Shown piece by piece: positions 37,334 through 50,395 of a DNA stretch of 64,000 bases. The position numbers were made by a program, and so were the translations under genes. The notes below the pieces were generated by a model that saw only the letters and a list, made by a program, of their open reading frames with translations, was not told the origin of the DNA and searched no databases. How positions within the stretch are numbered: the first letter of the stretch is position 1; the number at the start of each line of letters is the position of its first letter. The stretch is from Oryzias latipes (Eukaryota; Chordata; Actinopteri; Beloniformes; Adrianichthyidae), in the NCBI RefSeq assembly GCF_002234675.1, contig NC_019872.2:9936950-10000949 (forward strand), read 5' to 3'.

Positions 37334-39021
37334 GTGAGACCCAGAGTCCTTCCAAGTCTATGGTTACAACTTGCTGTGGGTCAGCTTTTCCTTTAGAAGA
37401 AAGAATCAGCTAAGTTTGTGTCTAACTTTAAATGCAGCAGGTTCATGACAAAAGCTCCAATCTGCAAACGATCTACTCTAAATTAGACTTGCGATCATTG
37501 TATCTGATAAAATATTTTTTGTCAAAACTTTCATCAAATGCATTTACAGGTTTGCAGCAAAGCCTATTGTAGTTCCTCTAAAAGTGGTTGTTTTTGCCGC
37601 CTTGTCATTTTTTAATGTTTCTGTAGCAGTCCTGATTCTCCCTCCTTTCTGTTGCGTCATTCTCCCCTGGTTCAGACCTCTCTGTCCGCTCAGCATTTCC
37701 TCTGCTGTTGTGTAAATAAGGTGAGGGTAAAAAGATGAGACAGCTCTGCTCCAGCCAGAGAATGAAGGTCACCTCTGGCTCCATCAGCAGTGCTGAAACA
37801 TTGAAAGGAGCAAAGATAAGACTTCACTGCTGCAGAGGAGCAGGTGAACAAAACTGTAAAAACTACTAAAGGGGGATGATATGGCATAATAGATCATTAA
37901 AGTAATTCATAATAATAAAGCTGTATTCCAAAAGCATAACAGCTGCTCAAATGAAAAAAAAGGTTGAAAGTACTCATCGGATGTTTTTATGCTTTTTTTA
38001 ATAAATCTGATTCAGATTTATTTTGAAATTTACAAGATTTCAGGAATCCTGTAATTTAGAAAATATGTCAAAAATCTCCTTTAATCCTAGTTATACAGTG
38101 AAAACCTTTATTTCTTGTAGGATTTCAGAAATAAATGTTAAACTTGTTCTTAGAGATACACCTCTAGCACTTTGATTCAGCTCCTTAGTAAAACTGCAGA
38201 ATATTTCTCAATATTTGACTGAAGTTTTTTTGTTTTTTACTTTAAACACTGGCAAAAAAAAAAAAAGATTGGAACTACTTAAAAGTACATTAAGTAGTGA
38301 CTTATCCTCAAGTGTGATAATTGTAAGCTGTGTGTGTTTGTGTCTGCCAGCCCATCCAGGTTTGTAGAGGTAGCAGAAGGGGCCATAGGATCAGACTGAT
38401 GCAAAGGAGTGGGTTTATTTTCCCTCTAAGCGTGACTGATAAGGCACAGCTGTCCAAACTGATTCTCTCTGCCATTTTTACACACACACATATGCACACA
38501 AACACAAACACGCTTGAAAGTCTTCAAATCTTATGTTACGCACTTCTCCAAATATTGTAGCCCTCAACATCGTCCAAATTTTCACACTGGTCTTCAACTT
38601 GTTGAAAGTACATTTCAAACAGGCTCTATTAGTGAATAAAGAGAAAAAATGGATTGAAAACATTTCAATCAAAGATTGAATTTTGCTCTGAATATTGTGT
38701 TTTTTTTTTTAGCAAAAAGCAGAATTGTTTATTTTAAAAAAAAGTGATTTTTTTGTGGTACCAAAATATTGACTATTGTAATGTACACTGCCTTGATGAA
38801 GCCAGTTTACAGCATTATGTTAAAGGTAAATTTGGTTCAATTTTATTATTTTTAACTATATGGTCTCATAACAGTATTTGACTTGGGCTGAAGTCTTTCT
38901 TTTGATTCCAATGGGGTCACAGTTTATGTCTTTCTTAATTTTCATTCATTTCCACTTTAAGATGCACTAATATGGGTCAGGTCCTTGTCCCTCCCTACAA
39001 CTTCAACCATTCTTTTGCTTT

Positions 39022-39165
39022 TAAATGAAAACTTCCTGTTTGGCCCTGATACGTGTTACAGGTCCTACGTCTGCCAAACTAGTCCAAATCATCACCCTAC
39101 CACCACTGTGCTTTACATTATGTAGAAGGTGTTCATTCCAACCTGAACTGTTAAACCAAACAATT
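39022..39165 (-). pseudogene. Tc1-like transposase fragment
   Basis: The minus strand encodes NVKHSGGRVMIWTSLADVGP, matching the KHGGG-MVWG block ahead of the last catalytic residue in Tc1/mariner transposases. Only this segment is recognisable; the rest of the element is lost. Confidence 0.6.
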
Positions 39166-40135
39166 TTTACACAGGAGTCCTTCCACAAAGGTATTGATAT
39201 GCATTTTAATATTGTCAACCACAGTAAGAACAAACGATCAAACTGATTGCAGGTCTGATTCTCGCCTTGCCCACCCATGCGTCAAAGTGTCCTTGGGCAA
39301 AACCCTGAATCCTTTAATTCTTCTGGTGGTCATAGGTTAGCATGTGTGACTGTTAAACTACAGATTTTGTTTCTAATTTTTCTAGACTGAACAGTCAGAA
39401 GTGCTGATAGCTGTTTCTTTTGAGTTTTATTGCCAGCAAAGTGTCCACTCCTTTGTTCCTGCAGAGCTGCAGGTGCATCATTTGGCATTTACAGCAGTTT
39501 GTTCGAGTAAAAATGGGAATTTTCTCTGACAGTGATGCATTGTTGGAAAAATTATTCATACTGATCAGGAAATTAATCTTCGTCAGTGTTGCGAGACTGG
39601 TCATTTCCTGTTCATACAAAGATAAATTATTCCAGTGAAACTGTGTGTTTTTTAATCTTTTTATATGTTGTTATACTGTTATTCATGTAATATGGAACAG
39701 TATGGGTTTAATAATTTATGGACTTCTTGAGAGAGCGTAGACACGGAAAAATACCTTGAAACCCATCTGCAATACCCTGTAAAGTCTCTGCCATTTTTTA
39801 AAATTGCAACGTATATTGAAGTGTCTTTTCCTTGCAAAGCTCAGTTTCATTCATTAGCTTAAGAATATTTGGCTTATCTGGACCTTTTAATATTTTTTTC
39901 TTGTAATTTTTGGTAAATAATAACGTGAAACACCAATGGCTTGGTACATTCTTTTGTAGAGTTTTTATTAAAAAATTTGTTTAATTTCTTTATATTACAA
40001 ACGAAAAGTTTTAATGCATTTAAATGTGCTATAAAGTGGAGATATTCTTTTGGTTTACATTTATTTCCACACTGATGTAAATGTCTGTTATAGTACTTAT
40101 GTATTTCTGTTTTCTTCTTTTCTTTTTGTTGTTAG

Positions 40136-40166
40136 GCTGCAACAAAGATGACGTGTGGCTCTGCAG
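40136..40166 (+). CDS. candidate micro-exon, phase 0 to 1
   Basis: A 31-nt segment between TTTTTGTTGTTAG and GTAAGG. It encodes AATKMTCGSA plus one base. It enters in phase 0, as the 37160 exon leaves, and exits in phase 1, as both recognised stard13 first exons do. This suggests it could link the upstream candidate exons to the shared stard13 exon. The evidence is splice signals and phase only. Confidence 0.35.
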
Positions 40167-43100
40167 GTAAGGTTACCATTTATAAAAGCATCCCCATGAG
40201 ATTAATTGTGTTTTAGTAAATGTATGCAATAGTGTTATGTATTGCGACATCCCACTCCTTCATGTTTCTCTCCTGAATTTTAAATGTAAACCTTCTGTAA
40301 TAACACTAAAATGTTCCACTTTTCATTTGTGGCTCTGACACCAAGTTACAATAATCTACACTGATGATGAATGAGCTCCACTGTAGTCATGTCCGTATCC
40401 CGTATCCTTGGTGCATATCTCTCTTGACTGATGTGCACAGGCGCCATGGTAACTGTAGTTAGGTGTAACCATCTTGGTGACAGGGTCACGATACATGCAT
40501 GGTTGGTTTGTGGGGTTTTTTGTGTGTGTGTATGAAATCATGTTGTTGTGTCCCAGACGGGGAAACACCAGTGTCAGTCCACAAGGGGGTGAGGTGCATA
40601 CTGGGTAATGAGGCTCTGGAGTTTTCAGGGAGGTCAGAGGTGAAACTAAATGTTTCATACGGGGTTTGGGTGGGGCGGTGTTTGTGTTAAAATAGAGACA
40701 AAGGAGTGTTGAGGGAGGATTGGCTTTGTAGGTTTTGACGTTTCAGGTTTGTTTTGTGCTCATTTTTCTCCTCAGGACTGAGGAAAAACTTTCATTTTGT
40801 GACATTTAAAAAAAAGGCCCTTTCTAATCAGTCAGTGCTTGCTGGCCTTTTTTGGTCCAGGTCTTTACTACAGACTGGCAATGACGTGATAGCGTTACAT
40901 CTCGGCTCACATAGCTGACTTTTCCTTCATATTTTGCCTGACAAAATGGTGGATTCATCTCTGAGATCTTCTTGTGATTTAAAAATTTTTAATTGCTGGT
41001 GTCTTTTTGTCTGACTGCAGATATTTTGTAACTTTTACCACCATGTACCTTTTAATTTTTTTATTTCATTTTTTAACAAATAAAATGTCAACAGGAGTAC
41101 AGACATTTAAAGCACATTGGTTGGTAGAAAGACTATTATTAGTTTTCAGGACGTAGGGAAGCTGCTGCTGTCTTGCCTAATGTTTTGTTGGTTTAAACAA
41201 CAGCAGGTGACAGTTCAGAACCACTAAAGATGACTGTTGGACCAGTGTGATTATTTTCATCATCCCAAAATTACACTTGCCTGCTGGTTTTGCACTCTGC
41301 ATTCTTTCTGCAGAGGACAACTGATGGTGAACTATTTGGCTTGAACAGAGGTGATGTTCTAGCTGAAAGGTAGCATTTCCATAAAACTAGGTATCAATTA
41401 GGGAACAAGAACATCCATGGAGCGCTCTGATTGGCCACGGAGAGAGACAGGACAAGGTAAAATACAAAATTGCACAGAAAGGGGGTCTTTTTCACACCTG
41501 GCAATTCAAAAAGGTACAGTAAAAACATTCACTCCTGCATCATTCCTCAGTGTTTAAAAAATGTCAAGCATTTCCAGTCTCGTCCACATGCGCTCCATCG
41601 TTTCCAGATGAATCTACTCTGAGGAGAAGTTTAGCTTAGAAAAGTGTGTTTGTTTTTATTTTGCAGCAGTTTTAAAATATTTCTGCTTTTTATGGTTTTA
41701 TTTTAATTTTTATATTGGTTTGATCTTGTCCCAGAATTGTCTTCGAAGCAGCTTTGGGATCATCTTCACCTGTTTAAATTAGTTTGTCTAGAAGAAGATG
41801 CCAAGCTCGGTGTGACGGAGGCAGAAAAAAGTCTTTGTGACAAAAATTGATCCATGTTTGTGCAGCGGTGACAGAGACGCAACAAGCTTTGTGAAAAAAA
41901 AATAGACAGCTTTCTGTGACAGAGATGGAGCCATTTTTGTTTTAAATCACAGCTATTTCGGGGAGACAGAGATTCAAACATTTTCAGTGATAAATTAAGA
42001 CCTGCAAACTATAACAGAGCAAACACTTCTTGGAGAAATTGTTATCCAAGTAACATTAGCTTCATCAATGGAAACCCTCGCTGCATGTTTGCTGGTCAAA
42101 GGTACATTTGAGATGGAAACGCCAGCACCAAAATGCTCCTACCAGCATGTCATTCACTCTCCCTAGACCTGCTGAGCTGCTGTGCATCAACTATCCTTTC
42201 CCTCTGCTTCTCTCATACCACACTGTGCACCTCACCATCCTCAGTTCTTTTCTAATTTCCTTCTTCTGTCTCCATACATTTTTTAACAGGTTTGTGTTCA
42301 ACTTTAACATGACCCCAGAGATTTTTAGGGAAGAAAACTGCCTCATGGATTTCCTGGCTTGGCCTTTAGAGTATGTGGACACAATTTCTCAGATAGCATC
42401 TGACCCACTTTGATGCCGGAGAAGTTTCTCTTACAATAGAACAACTTTTTTTGATTGAATACAAAATGTAATAAACTCAGACTATTATTTTAGGCTCGAT
42501 GAACAGATGTTACATAATTCTGACTATTGGTAACGTTGATTTTCACTCACTATGACGTTTGTGGAAAAGAGGCTCTAAAATAAGAGTGAATGGTTTACTC
42601 AAGCTTTTTAAACATTAAGTATTAAAGGCATATCAATATAAAACTATCAAATGAAAAAAGTTAAGCCCTGTCTGCAATTTTTTCTTTGCTTTTAGACCTA
42701 CTTTTGCTTGTCCTCCTCCTCTTGACCCATATCCACTTCTGGTGAGCTTAAGACCTATTGCTCTCATGCCGAGTACCTGTCAATCACCCTGCAACCCAGA
42801 CATGCTAAAGTCAAGGGTCAAACTAACCGCTTCAACTCTAATGTCAAAAACCAGTCGTCAATTTATGTGGAAGCTCTTTATAAGATAGATATCTGTTTTT
42901 AGGTCTGTATGAGAGAAAAAAATTATAAGGAATCAATACCTAATTTTTTAAAATGCTTGATTTAAGTATTTTCCTGCATCGTTTTTCTTTAATGAACAGT
43001 ATAACTTTTTTACTGCCACACCCCTAGTACAATAGTAGTACAACCTTCATGCTGCACACCTTATTTTGCATTCCATGGTTATAAGGGTTGTTAAATAATT

Positions 43101-43780
43101 GTACATCTTTAAAAAATCTGTTTTAATCTCAACTAATAAATACATATTTCTTTGAGTCATAATATGTATTCATTTTGAATTTTTGCAGTACATCAGAGTT
43201 ATTTTCTGGTGGGCATGTTTAAGGTGCAGACTGAAACATATTTATACAGTTTTCACAAACTATTTAAATGTGTTTTGAGTGACTTTTGCTGGGGGGATGC
43301 TGGTCGTTGCAGATGATGCTGGGTGTCTGCTCCAGTAACTGTGTTCGGTCGTCTGAGGCCAATAGAGGAAGCACAGCAATTCACACCAGTCCGGCTACAG
43401 GGCAGGCACAGACCCAAGTGTTTCAGAGAAGGAAAAACTGACTTATTAAATGATCTTTCTTTTGCTTGGTTTGTGTTAGATTTGTCTGCCCTTCTATTTC
43501 TTTCCACTGAAAGACCAAGTTTTGTGTTTAGTCTTGTCTGTTGTCTTTGTCAGAGGTTGTGAGTTTTGGAAACCCCCATGTTTGTCGAGTGGTTTGATAC
43601 AACACCATAAATGTTCCCCTGGTGTTTTTTAAGGGGTCAATAAGTTTCTACAAGTTGGTCTGTTTTTGTGGTTGAACTAAAGTTAATTCCGTTTATATTG
43701 ATTTGTTTTGACAGGCTTTTGTCCAGTCCAACCTATATCTTTAACCCAGCTGTTATCTTCATTTGTGAGGAACAGAGATG
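40167..43780. other. putative intron of stard13, no gene seen
   Basis: No coding exon recognised. An open minus-strand frame at 40356-40658 has no recognisable domain. Around 41815-41945 a degenerate 40-60-base unit (GTGACAGAGA...CCATTTTTGT-like) recurs about three times. Confidence 0.5.
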
Positions 43781-43807
43781 ATGTTCCTGGGTCAATTTGA
43801 CCCGGTG

Positions 43808-43876
43808 CATCTTTTGGATAATTAAACATGCACCAGGTCGATTTAACCCGGTGTATGTTTAATTCTCCAAAAGATG
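43808..43876. repeat. 69-bp imperfect inverted repeat
   Basis: CATCTTTTGGATAATTAAAC at the left is mirrored by GTTTAATTCTCCAAAAGATG at the right around a short centre (ACCAGGTCGATTTAACCCGG). It would form a long hairpin. It lies at the left end of the decayed piggyBac-type element. Confidence 0.75.
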
Positions 43877-44638
43877 TCTGAAACCCAAAAAACCCTAACA
43901 AGCAGTGTGGATATTTTATTACTAACTCTATTACTAATTGTTCTATCAATATTTAGTGCAATGGTGTTCCTGACCTCTATCAGGTAATGGTTCAATTAGT
44001 AGATAATTCACTCGTTCTTCCTAAAACATGTTCAAGCTTTTTTTAATTTTTCACTGCTGTATTACTTTTAAGAGACCAACATATAAAATACAATAGCTCT
44101 ATATAACATTGAAACATAATTTTGAGATTTTGTATTACATGCATATACTGTGAACCAGAAAAACAAAATCACAATACAACAGACAAGCATTCGCATTATA
44201 AACTTGTGTGTGTCTGTACATCTACACAGCTCGAGTGACATGTCATCACACTGTGCTTTGTGCAAATTAATTTTGCACATTTCGCTCAGGTCATGCTGGT
44301 CTTGACATGGTCACATGAGTCACTGCCATCCTAGTGGGCCCTGGCACTGTCTTTATTATGTTTTCTGCAGACAGGTTTGTCTGACGCATATTTGGGGATG
44401 TAGACCAATGTATTTCACCATTCTTTGACATGAATGTCTTGCTTGGAGGAACAGGAATAGCAATTCCCTCATCTGGTTCATAATCATAATCATTACAATC
44501 AGAATTTAGCTCAAGATAATCTTCTTCTGATCATGATCAGTGATGACTTGCAGAGCCTCCTGGACTGTCATCTTTCTGCTGCTCATTTTGTAAAGGTCTG
44601 CCTGTGTAATGTTGGAAGGACTCCCATGCAGAGAATCT

Positions 44639-44848
44639 TTAACCCTTGTGCTATCCTAGGCACTTTAACATTGGGAGTTGGGTCATCTAGACCCACTAGA
44701 CAGTGCTCTGAACCTTTTTTCTTCAATGATTTGTGATCCTCACTGGTGTTAATGGATTCCATGAAATCTTTCCACCTTTATCCACCTTTGTCATGGTAGG
44801 AAGAACATGTCAACGCAAGATAGGGTCATAGGATAGCACAAGGGTTAA
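44639..44848. mobile_element. piggyBac-type MITE, copy 2
   Basis: A 202-bp element (44643-44844) flanked on both sides by intact TTAA. Ends CCCTTGTGCTATCCTA and TAGGATAGCACAAGGG form a near-perfect inverted repeat. It is the reverse orientation of copy 1 at 20.5 kb. No coding capacity. Confidence 0.9.
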
Positions 44849-45774
44849 TATGTTTTGCCCCTCCCCTGTTGAGTGTCAACTGAATGTGGGTTGAGTTTTC
44901 CCGCAAGAACATAAATGGTTCCTGTCAAAAGGCATAACATCTATGCACCTGTGTGTGTGTGTTTGTGTATGTGTGTGATTGGGGTGAAATACATCTCACA
45001 CCTGCAAAGAAAGAAATACTACTAATAATAAGACATCCTTGTACCTCCATTTTGACTGCTGGGTCAAATTGACCCAGACAGTATCTATGTGATATAAACA
45101 TGCAGGGGGGGGGGGGGGTTTGCAAATATGTGAGATGAACCATTTTCATTTTATATATTAATTACACTAATTAAGGCAAGCAGAAGAAGTTTCATACTGA
45201 AAAAAATACTTTTAACTATTTTTTCCTAGATGTTCAAACTTTAAAACGGGTTAATTGAAAAACCTCAAGTGTCCTCTGTAGATACCAAAATAAGTTTATT
45301 CAGTATGCAGTAATTGAGAGATATTAAGGTTTAGAAATGTCCTTTAAAGAAGACAAATTTGCGTGGTGGTATTAAAAAACTGCATTTTTATTTTTGATCA
45401 ATTTTCTTTTGTCCACATTTGGCCGCTCAGTCCTTAACACTCAAATACCCTGTTTAAAGTATTTTGTTAAAGAATTTAACTTGAAAAGATTTAAGTTTTA
45501 CTAAATAAAACTAATTAATTAATTTAAAATCTAAAAAGGTTGTTCTTGGATGACGAATACTTTCTTTTCTCATGTAAAATATTTAAGGATTGATCAGTTT
45601 TTCCATCTCTTGACATTTTGCTGAAGTCTAAACGCTTATGTTGGTTGTATCTAGAGTTAAAAATGTCTTAAGTTCATGCTTTGAAGCTCATGTAGGAGAA
45701 CTTTACTTTGATTAAACAGTCTGATGATCTAGGAGTTGCGATTGTGATATTAACATTTAGTTTAAGATCAAATA

Positions 45775-45853
45775 TACAGCACAGACCACAAGTTTTGACA
45801 CACTTTCCCAATCATTTGAATGAGGTGTGTCCAAACTTTTGGTCTGTACTGTA
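45775..45853. mobile_element. Tc1-type MITE, 79 bp
   Basis: A short palindromic element with TA at both ends: TACAGCACAGACCACAAG at the left, CTTTTGGTCTGTACTGTA at the right. The ends match a common fish Tc1-family terminal repeat. Almost nothing lies between them. Confidence 0.7.
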
Positions 45854-46947
45854 CCGTTAGAAAAAAATGGATGGTTTTGTGTGAATGAATCCATAAAGAA
45901 TTAATTTAACATATGCAGCCTCTGTTCCAAGCTTCCATCTAATCTGTTAGGTTCATGTTTTACGCAGATTGGTTTTGGTGCAGGTGTCATGCTGCTAATG
46001 ACATTTGTTTGTGGGAGGATAAGACTTTTCCTTTCAATGCATCTGCAGATTGCAATGAGAAGCTGAGATGCTTGACTGGAACAATTCAGTCCTGCTGAAA
46101 ATAGAAAAGGAATGGGAAACTGGAGCATGTTTGCTTGGAAGACATGTAAATTTAAGGAAGCTGTCAGGGGGGAGGGGTGTGTGCGAGGTGCTAGAGGCAT
46201 GCAGTCTCTGATCATGTGATCTGTTAAATCATTGATTAGGCTGAACTCACTAACCCCAGCTTTATGCACAGATGCTGCTATCGACTTTTTACTGTGGTTC
46301 TGTTGAAGGAAAAATAAATCAAAGAGCAAAATCCTGAGTTTGAAGCATCTTTATACTAAAAATTGAGTATTAGAGTTAAAAAAATATTGTAGCATAATCA
46401 AAACACCAAAGGATGTGACTGTAATATCGAACATTGTTTTCTTTCTGTATTTTTTGCCCTAACTGATCACAGTGGTTTTTTAACTCGACGGTCTAACCTC
46501 AAATGACCTACAAGAAATGCAGGCCTCCATCTTTTGCTTCACCCCCCATCCTCTTGAAGCAGCAGCCTCCAAACCAGCCTTGTTAATTTTTGTAACCACC
46601 GTGGGATCTGATTGCTCCCCCGACGGAGACACCCCTGCTCTGTTGCGTGTTTGCTCAGAAAATGAGATCCCCCATCTGTCCAGAACATGTCTGTTTTGTG
46701 TTTTGATTTGTCGTTTGAGCGCTGAAATGTGTTCGCCTGATGTTTGGGTTGGCTGCTGCCGTGAGACTTTTCACGCCGTCCTCATTCTCGCTGCCCAAGT
46801 AAGAGGTCGACCTGAGGGGCCGGCTCGCTGTCCACATATCAGTGCTTAAGACGTGACGGAGGTGAAATCTAAAACTACTTCAGTTAAGGTAGAGGTCAGT
46901 AGTTTTCCCATTGAATTTTTTTTCTTAATTTGGCATTTATTTGCACA

Positions 46948-47786
46948 GCCGGGAGTAAGTCAGACCTGTTCCCGATGCATGTTGGACTGCGCCAGGGCTG
47001 CCTTTAATCACCGGTTTTCTTCATCGTTTTTATAGACAGGAGCAGCCAGGGGTCGGGGGGAGTGTAGTTTGGGGACCACAGGATTTGTTCTCTGCTGAGT
47101 GCAGGTGGTGTTGTCCTGTTGGCTTCATCAATCCAGGACCTCCAGAGTGCATTGGGGCGGTTTGCGGCCGTATGTGAAGCGGCTGGGATGAGCGTCAGCA
47201 TCGCCAAGTCTGAGGCCATGGTTCTCGACCGGAGAAAGGTGGTTTGCCCTCTCTTGGGGGATGGAGGGCTCCTGCTCAGGGTGGAGAGGTTTAAATATCT
47301 TGGGTTCACGAGTGCTTCCAATACTCACCTATGGTCATGAGCTCTAGGTCATGACCGAAAGAATGAGGGCTTGAATACAAGTGGCTGAAATAAGCTTCCT
47401 CCGTAGGGTAGGTAGGGGCTCCCTTAGAGATAGGGTGAGAAGCTCGGTCACCAGGAGGAAGCACAGAGGAAAGATGCTGCTCCTCCACATCGAGAGGAGC
47501 TAGTTGAGATGGCTTGGGCATCTGGTTAGGATGCCTCCTGGGAAGGTGTTCCAGGCACCTCCCACTGGGCGGATACCCTGGGGAAGACCCAGGACGCGCT
47601 GGAGAGACTATGTGTCTCGGCTGGCCTGGGAACGCCTCGGGGTCCCCCCAGAGGAACTGGAGGAAGTGGTTGTGGAGAGGGAAGTCTGGGCATCTTTGAT
47701 TAGACTGCTGCCCCCAATGACCCGGTCTCGGATGAGCGGAAGTTGATGGCTGGATGGCTGTCTGGATGGATGGCTGGATGGATTGC
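46948..47786 (+). pseudogene. 5'-truncated non-LTR retrotransposon (reverse transcriptase 3' part)
   Basis: Frames on the plus strand carry the 3' part of a fish LINE reverse transcriptase and its C-terminal region: SIQDLQSALGRFAAVCEAAG, EAMVLDRRKVVCPLL, then after frameshifts RWLGHLVRMPPGKVF and RPRTRWRDYVSRLAWERLG. The upstream motif around the catalytic site is broken. The 3' end is a (GGATGGCT)n tail. TTGCAC at both flanks may be the target duplication. A GATG-type tail fits the RTE/Rex3 group, but I hold the clade loosely. Confidence 0.8.
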
Positions 47787-48879
47787 ACTTATTTTAATAG
47801 ACAACAACCTACATGAACATTTATTTCTACAAATTTTTGATGTTTGAATTGAATTTGATGTTTTCTGGCTGGAGTTTTCTAAAAACGTGTTACCTTTTCA
47901 CATATGTGGGTCACTGGAGATATACATTACTAACTTACTTCTAATATTTCAGAACCAGCTGGAAAAGTTTTCAATATTATCAATTTGTCTTACAACAACC
48001 AATTAATGAGTAACATTCTCTCATCGCCTCGAGTTGATCACTGTATATTTCTTGGCAGAATTTGCTTATTCATCCCTGTGTTGCAAATATAACGTCATTT
48101 AACAAAGATCACTATTGACTCTACATGTTTTGCTGTAATTTTGGCAAATATACATTTTTAGTTTGACTTGGGTAAAAACATTGTCTTATTAAAAAATATT
48201 GATCACCAACAATGATTCAACATACTTTTTTATATTTATCAACCATTTGCTGATTCTCATTTGAAAAAAGGGAAATATTTGGTTATGTTTCAATTCTCTA
48301 TATCAAATCCACGACAGCATGAGAAAGACATTGTTTTGAGTTTGTATTTATGTAAACAAATATCAGAAATATTTCTAAATAGGAACAAAACGCTAGCTTT
48401 GAGGTGGCTTTTTTGTATTCATTCCTAAACTGCCTGCTCGTTTACTTCAACTCCCCCCTACCTCAAACTTTTATTTACTTGTTTGTATACTTTTTAAACT
48501 GCTGTGAGTTTTCCATCCTGTAATATGTAAAATACAACTCAGCCTCATTGATATTCAATGTTGCTGAAGCAGCTAGCAGTTAAATGATGCCTGTCCGTGT
48601 TCAACAAGGACAGATCTATGCAGGAAGGGAAGATTGGACAAACCTGTGAAGGATTAGGTATAACACAAGAGCAGTATTAGCAAAGGAACTTCTTTTTTTG
48701 TATTTACATTAGCAGCAGGTCTGTAAATCTACTATTGTTTTGTCTAATCTATATAATGTTATTGTTTTTCTGCTAATTAGGCAATGTCCTTCTCCCTCCT
48801 TCCTGAACTCCTGGTGAGAAACACTTTATCAATAATTTCACAAACCATAGAGAAAACTCAGTCGGAATAACATTCTGTC

Positions 48880-49844
48880 ATTTGGTTCCATTCTTTAATC
48901 ATGGCTGTGTTTTGGGGCAAAATTGTGAGTGAGCCCACTCCCTTGGATATGACATGAATGTCTCAGGATGCATTACTGTTGGCATGACACAAGACTGATG
49001 GTAGCGCTCACCTTTTCTTCTCCGGACAACCCTTTTTCCAGATGGCCCAAACGATCGCAAAGAGGCTTCATTGGAGAATATGACTTCTCCTCAGCAGTCC
49101 GTTCGCCATACTTTTCGCAGAAGATCTATCTGTCCCTGATGTTTTCTTTGGAGAGAAGTGACTTCTTTGCTGCCCTTCTTGACACCAAGCCATCTTCCAA
49201 AAGTCTTGGCCTCGCTGTGTGTGCAGAAGCACTCACACCTGCTGCCATGCCTGAGCAGCTCTGTACTGGTGGCACTCCGATCCTGCAGCTGAATCCTCTT
49301 TAGGAGATGATCCTGGCGCTTGCTGGACTTTCTTAGACTCCCTGAAGCCTTTGCTTGATGTTCTTGATGATCCTATAAACTGTTGATTGAGGTGCAATCT
49401 AAGTAGCCACAATATCCTTGCCTGTGAAGCCATTTTTATGCAATGCAATGATGGCTGCACACGTTTCTTTGTAGGTCACCATGGTTAAAAATGGAAGAAC
49501 AAGGATTTCAAGCATCCCCCTCCTTTAACATGTCAAGTCTGCCATTCTAGCCAAATCAGCCGGACATGGTGATCTCCAGCCTTGTGCCCGTCAACATTCT
49601 CACCTGAGTTAATAAGACGATTACTGAAACAATCTCAGCAGGTTCTTTGATGACAGCAATAAAATGCAGTGGAAAGTTTTTATTGGATTAAGTTAATTTT
49701 CATGGCAAAAAAGGACAATTCATCTGATCACTCTTCAAAACATTCTGGAGTATACGTAAATTGCTATTGTAGGAACTTATGCAGCAACTTTTCCAATTTC
49801 CAATATTTATGTACCACAATTCTCTAATCTTTTGGCCACAACTG
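48880..49844 (-). pseudogene. Tc1-like transposon with degenerate transposase
   Basis: The minus strand begins near 49844 with CAGTTGTGGCCAAAAGATTA, a Tc1-family end. A transposase starts near 49481 (MVTYKETCAAIIALHKNGFT), then shows stops and frameshifts. Recognisable downstream blocks are SRRAAKKSLLSKENIRDRQ and LGHLEKGLSGEEKV. The left terminal repeat was not found. Inactive. Confidence 0.8.
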
Positions 49845-49894
49845 TTTTGTAAAAGCATTCCAAGTGGTCTTTTAATCATCAATGCCATTTTTAA

Positions 49895-50395
49895 GCCAAA
49901 ATTAAATTTCTGTCTCGTTTTCTAGGACAGTTTCTGCAGTGCAGCAATGGATCATTAGAACTTCACCTCTGAGTTGTGGGCAGGACTGTTGGCGTGGAGC
50001 AACGCCACCCCACATTCCCATCACCCATAACAGTCAGCGCTCTGTTTACACACTCTCCTGCTAGCCGGAAAATGGCAAGCAGTATTAAAGCAATCCAGCT
50101 GTACAGTTTTGAGACAAGGGAAAAAAAAGGCGTCCATGGATCGAGTAAGCTACAAATAAATGCATCAGAATGGAGCGCAGCAGGAAGCTTATGGCCAGTG
50201 TATTTTCTACGTCACAGCTACAATCTTTTTCCAGCAGCATTTTAAAATCTGCGCCTAATTCACAACAATTTGAATAAAGAAATACTCTGAAATGCAATTC
50301 GTCATACATGTCTTCCATCATCAGAAAAAGGCCACAAGAACATGTTAAAAACACCAAAAAACACATTTTCTTAATCGGAGCAAGTATGTAAGAGG
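49895..50395 (+). repeat. dispersed repeat R1, copy A (uninterrupted)
   Basis: About 500 bp. Landmarks are CTCTGAGTTGTGGGCAGGAC, CCCATCACCCATAACAG, CCAGCTGTACAGTTTTGAGA, ATGCATCAGAATGGAGC, CAATTTGAATAAAGAAATAC, CATCATCAGAAAAAGGCCAC. It shows what the site of copy C looked like before the gypsy insertion. A short frame (AIQLYSFET) may be a coding relic. Class unknown. Confidence 0.65.

Larger units (their letters stand above)
43785..45090 (-). mobile_element. decayed piggyBac-type element with nested MITE
   Basis: The ends carry matching short palindromes (GGGTCAATTTGACCC near 43789, GGGTCAAATTGACCC near 45061). Inside, the minus strand at about 44290-44590 encodes a transposase N-terminal part. 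It starts MSSRKMTVQEALQVITDHDQ, is broken by a frameshift near 44530, then reads NGEIHWSTSPNMRQ and IIKTVPGPTRMA, a pattern typical of piggyBac-family proteins. The rest of the transposase is missing. A piggyBac MITE sits inside at 44643-44844. Ends are inferred from the palindromes. Confidence 0.55.

Noticed and set aside
40356-40658. 100-aa minus-strand open frame
   Set aside because: No known domain, no clear splice partners and no conserved pattern; probably chance.
41815-41945. Recurring GTGACAGAGA-like units
   Set aside because: Too degenerate to call a tandem repeat with confidence.
42108-42413. 101-aa plus-strand open frame with an acceptor-like TTTTTAACAG inside
   Set aside because: Hydrophobic, low-information product; no donor in a compatible phase.
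46517-46849. 110-aa plus-strand open frame
   Set aside because: No recognisable family; both strands are open here by chance.
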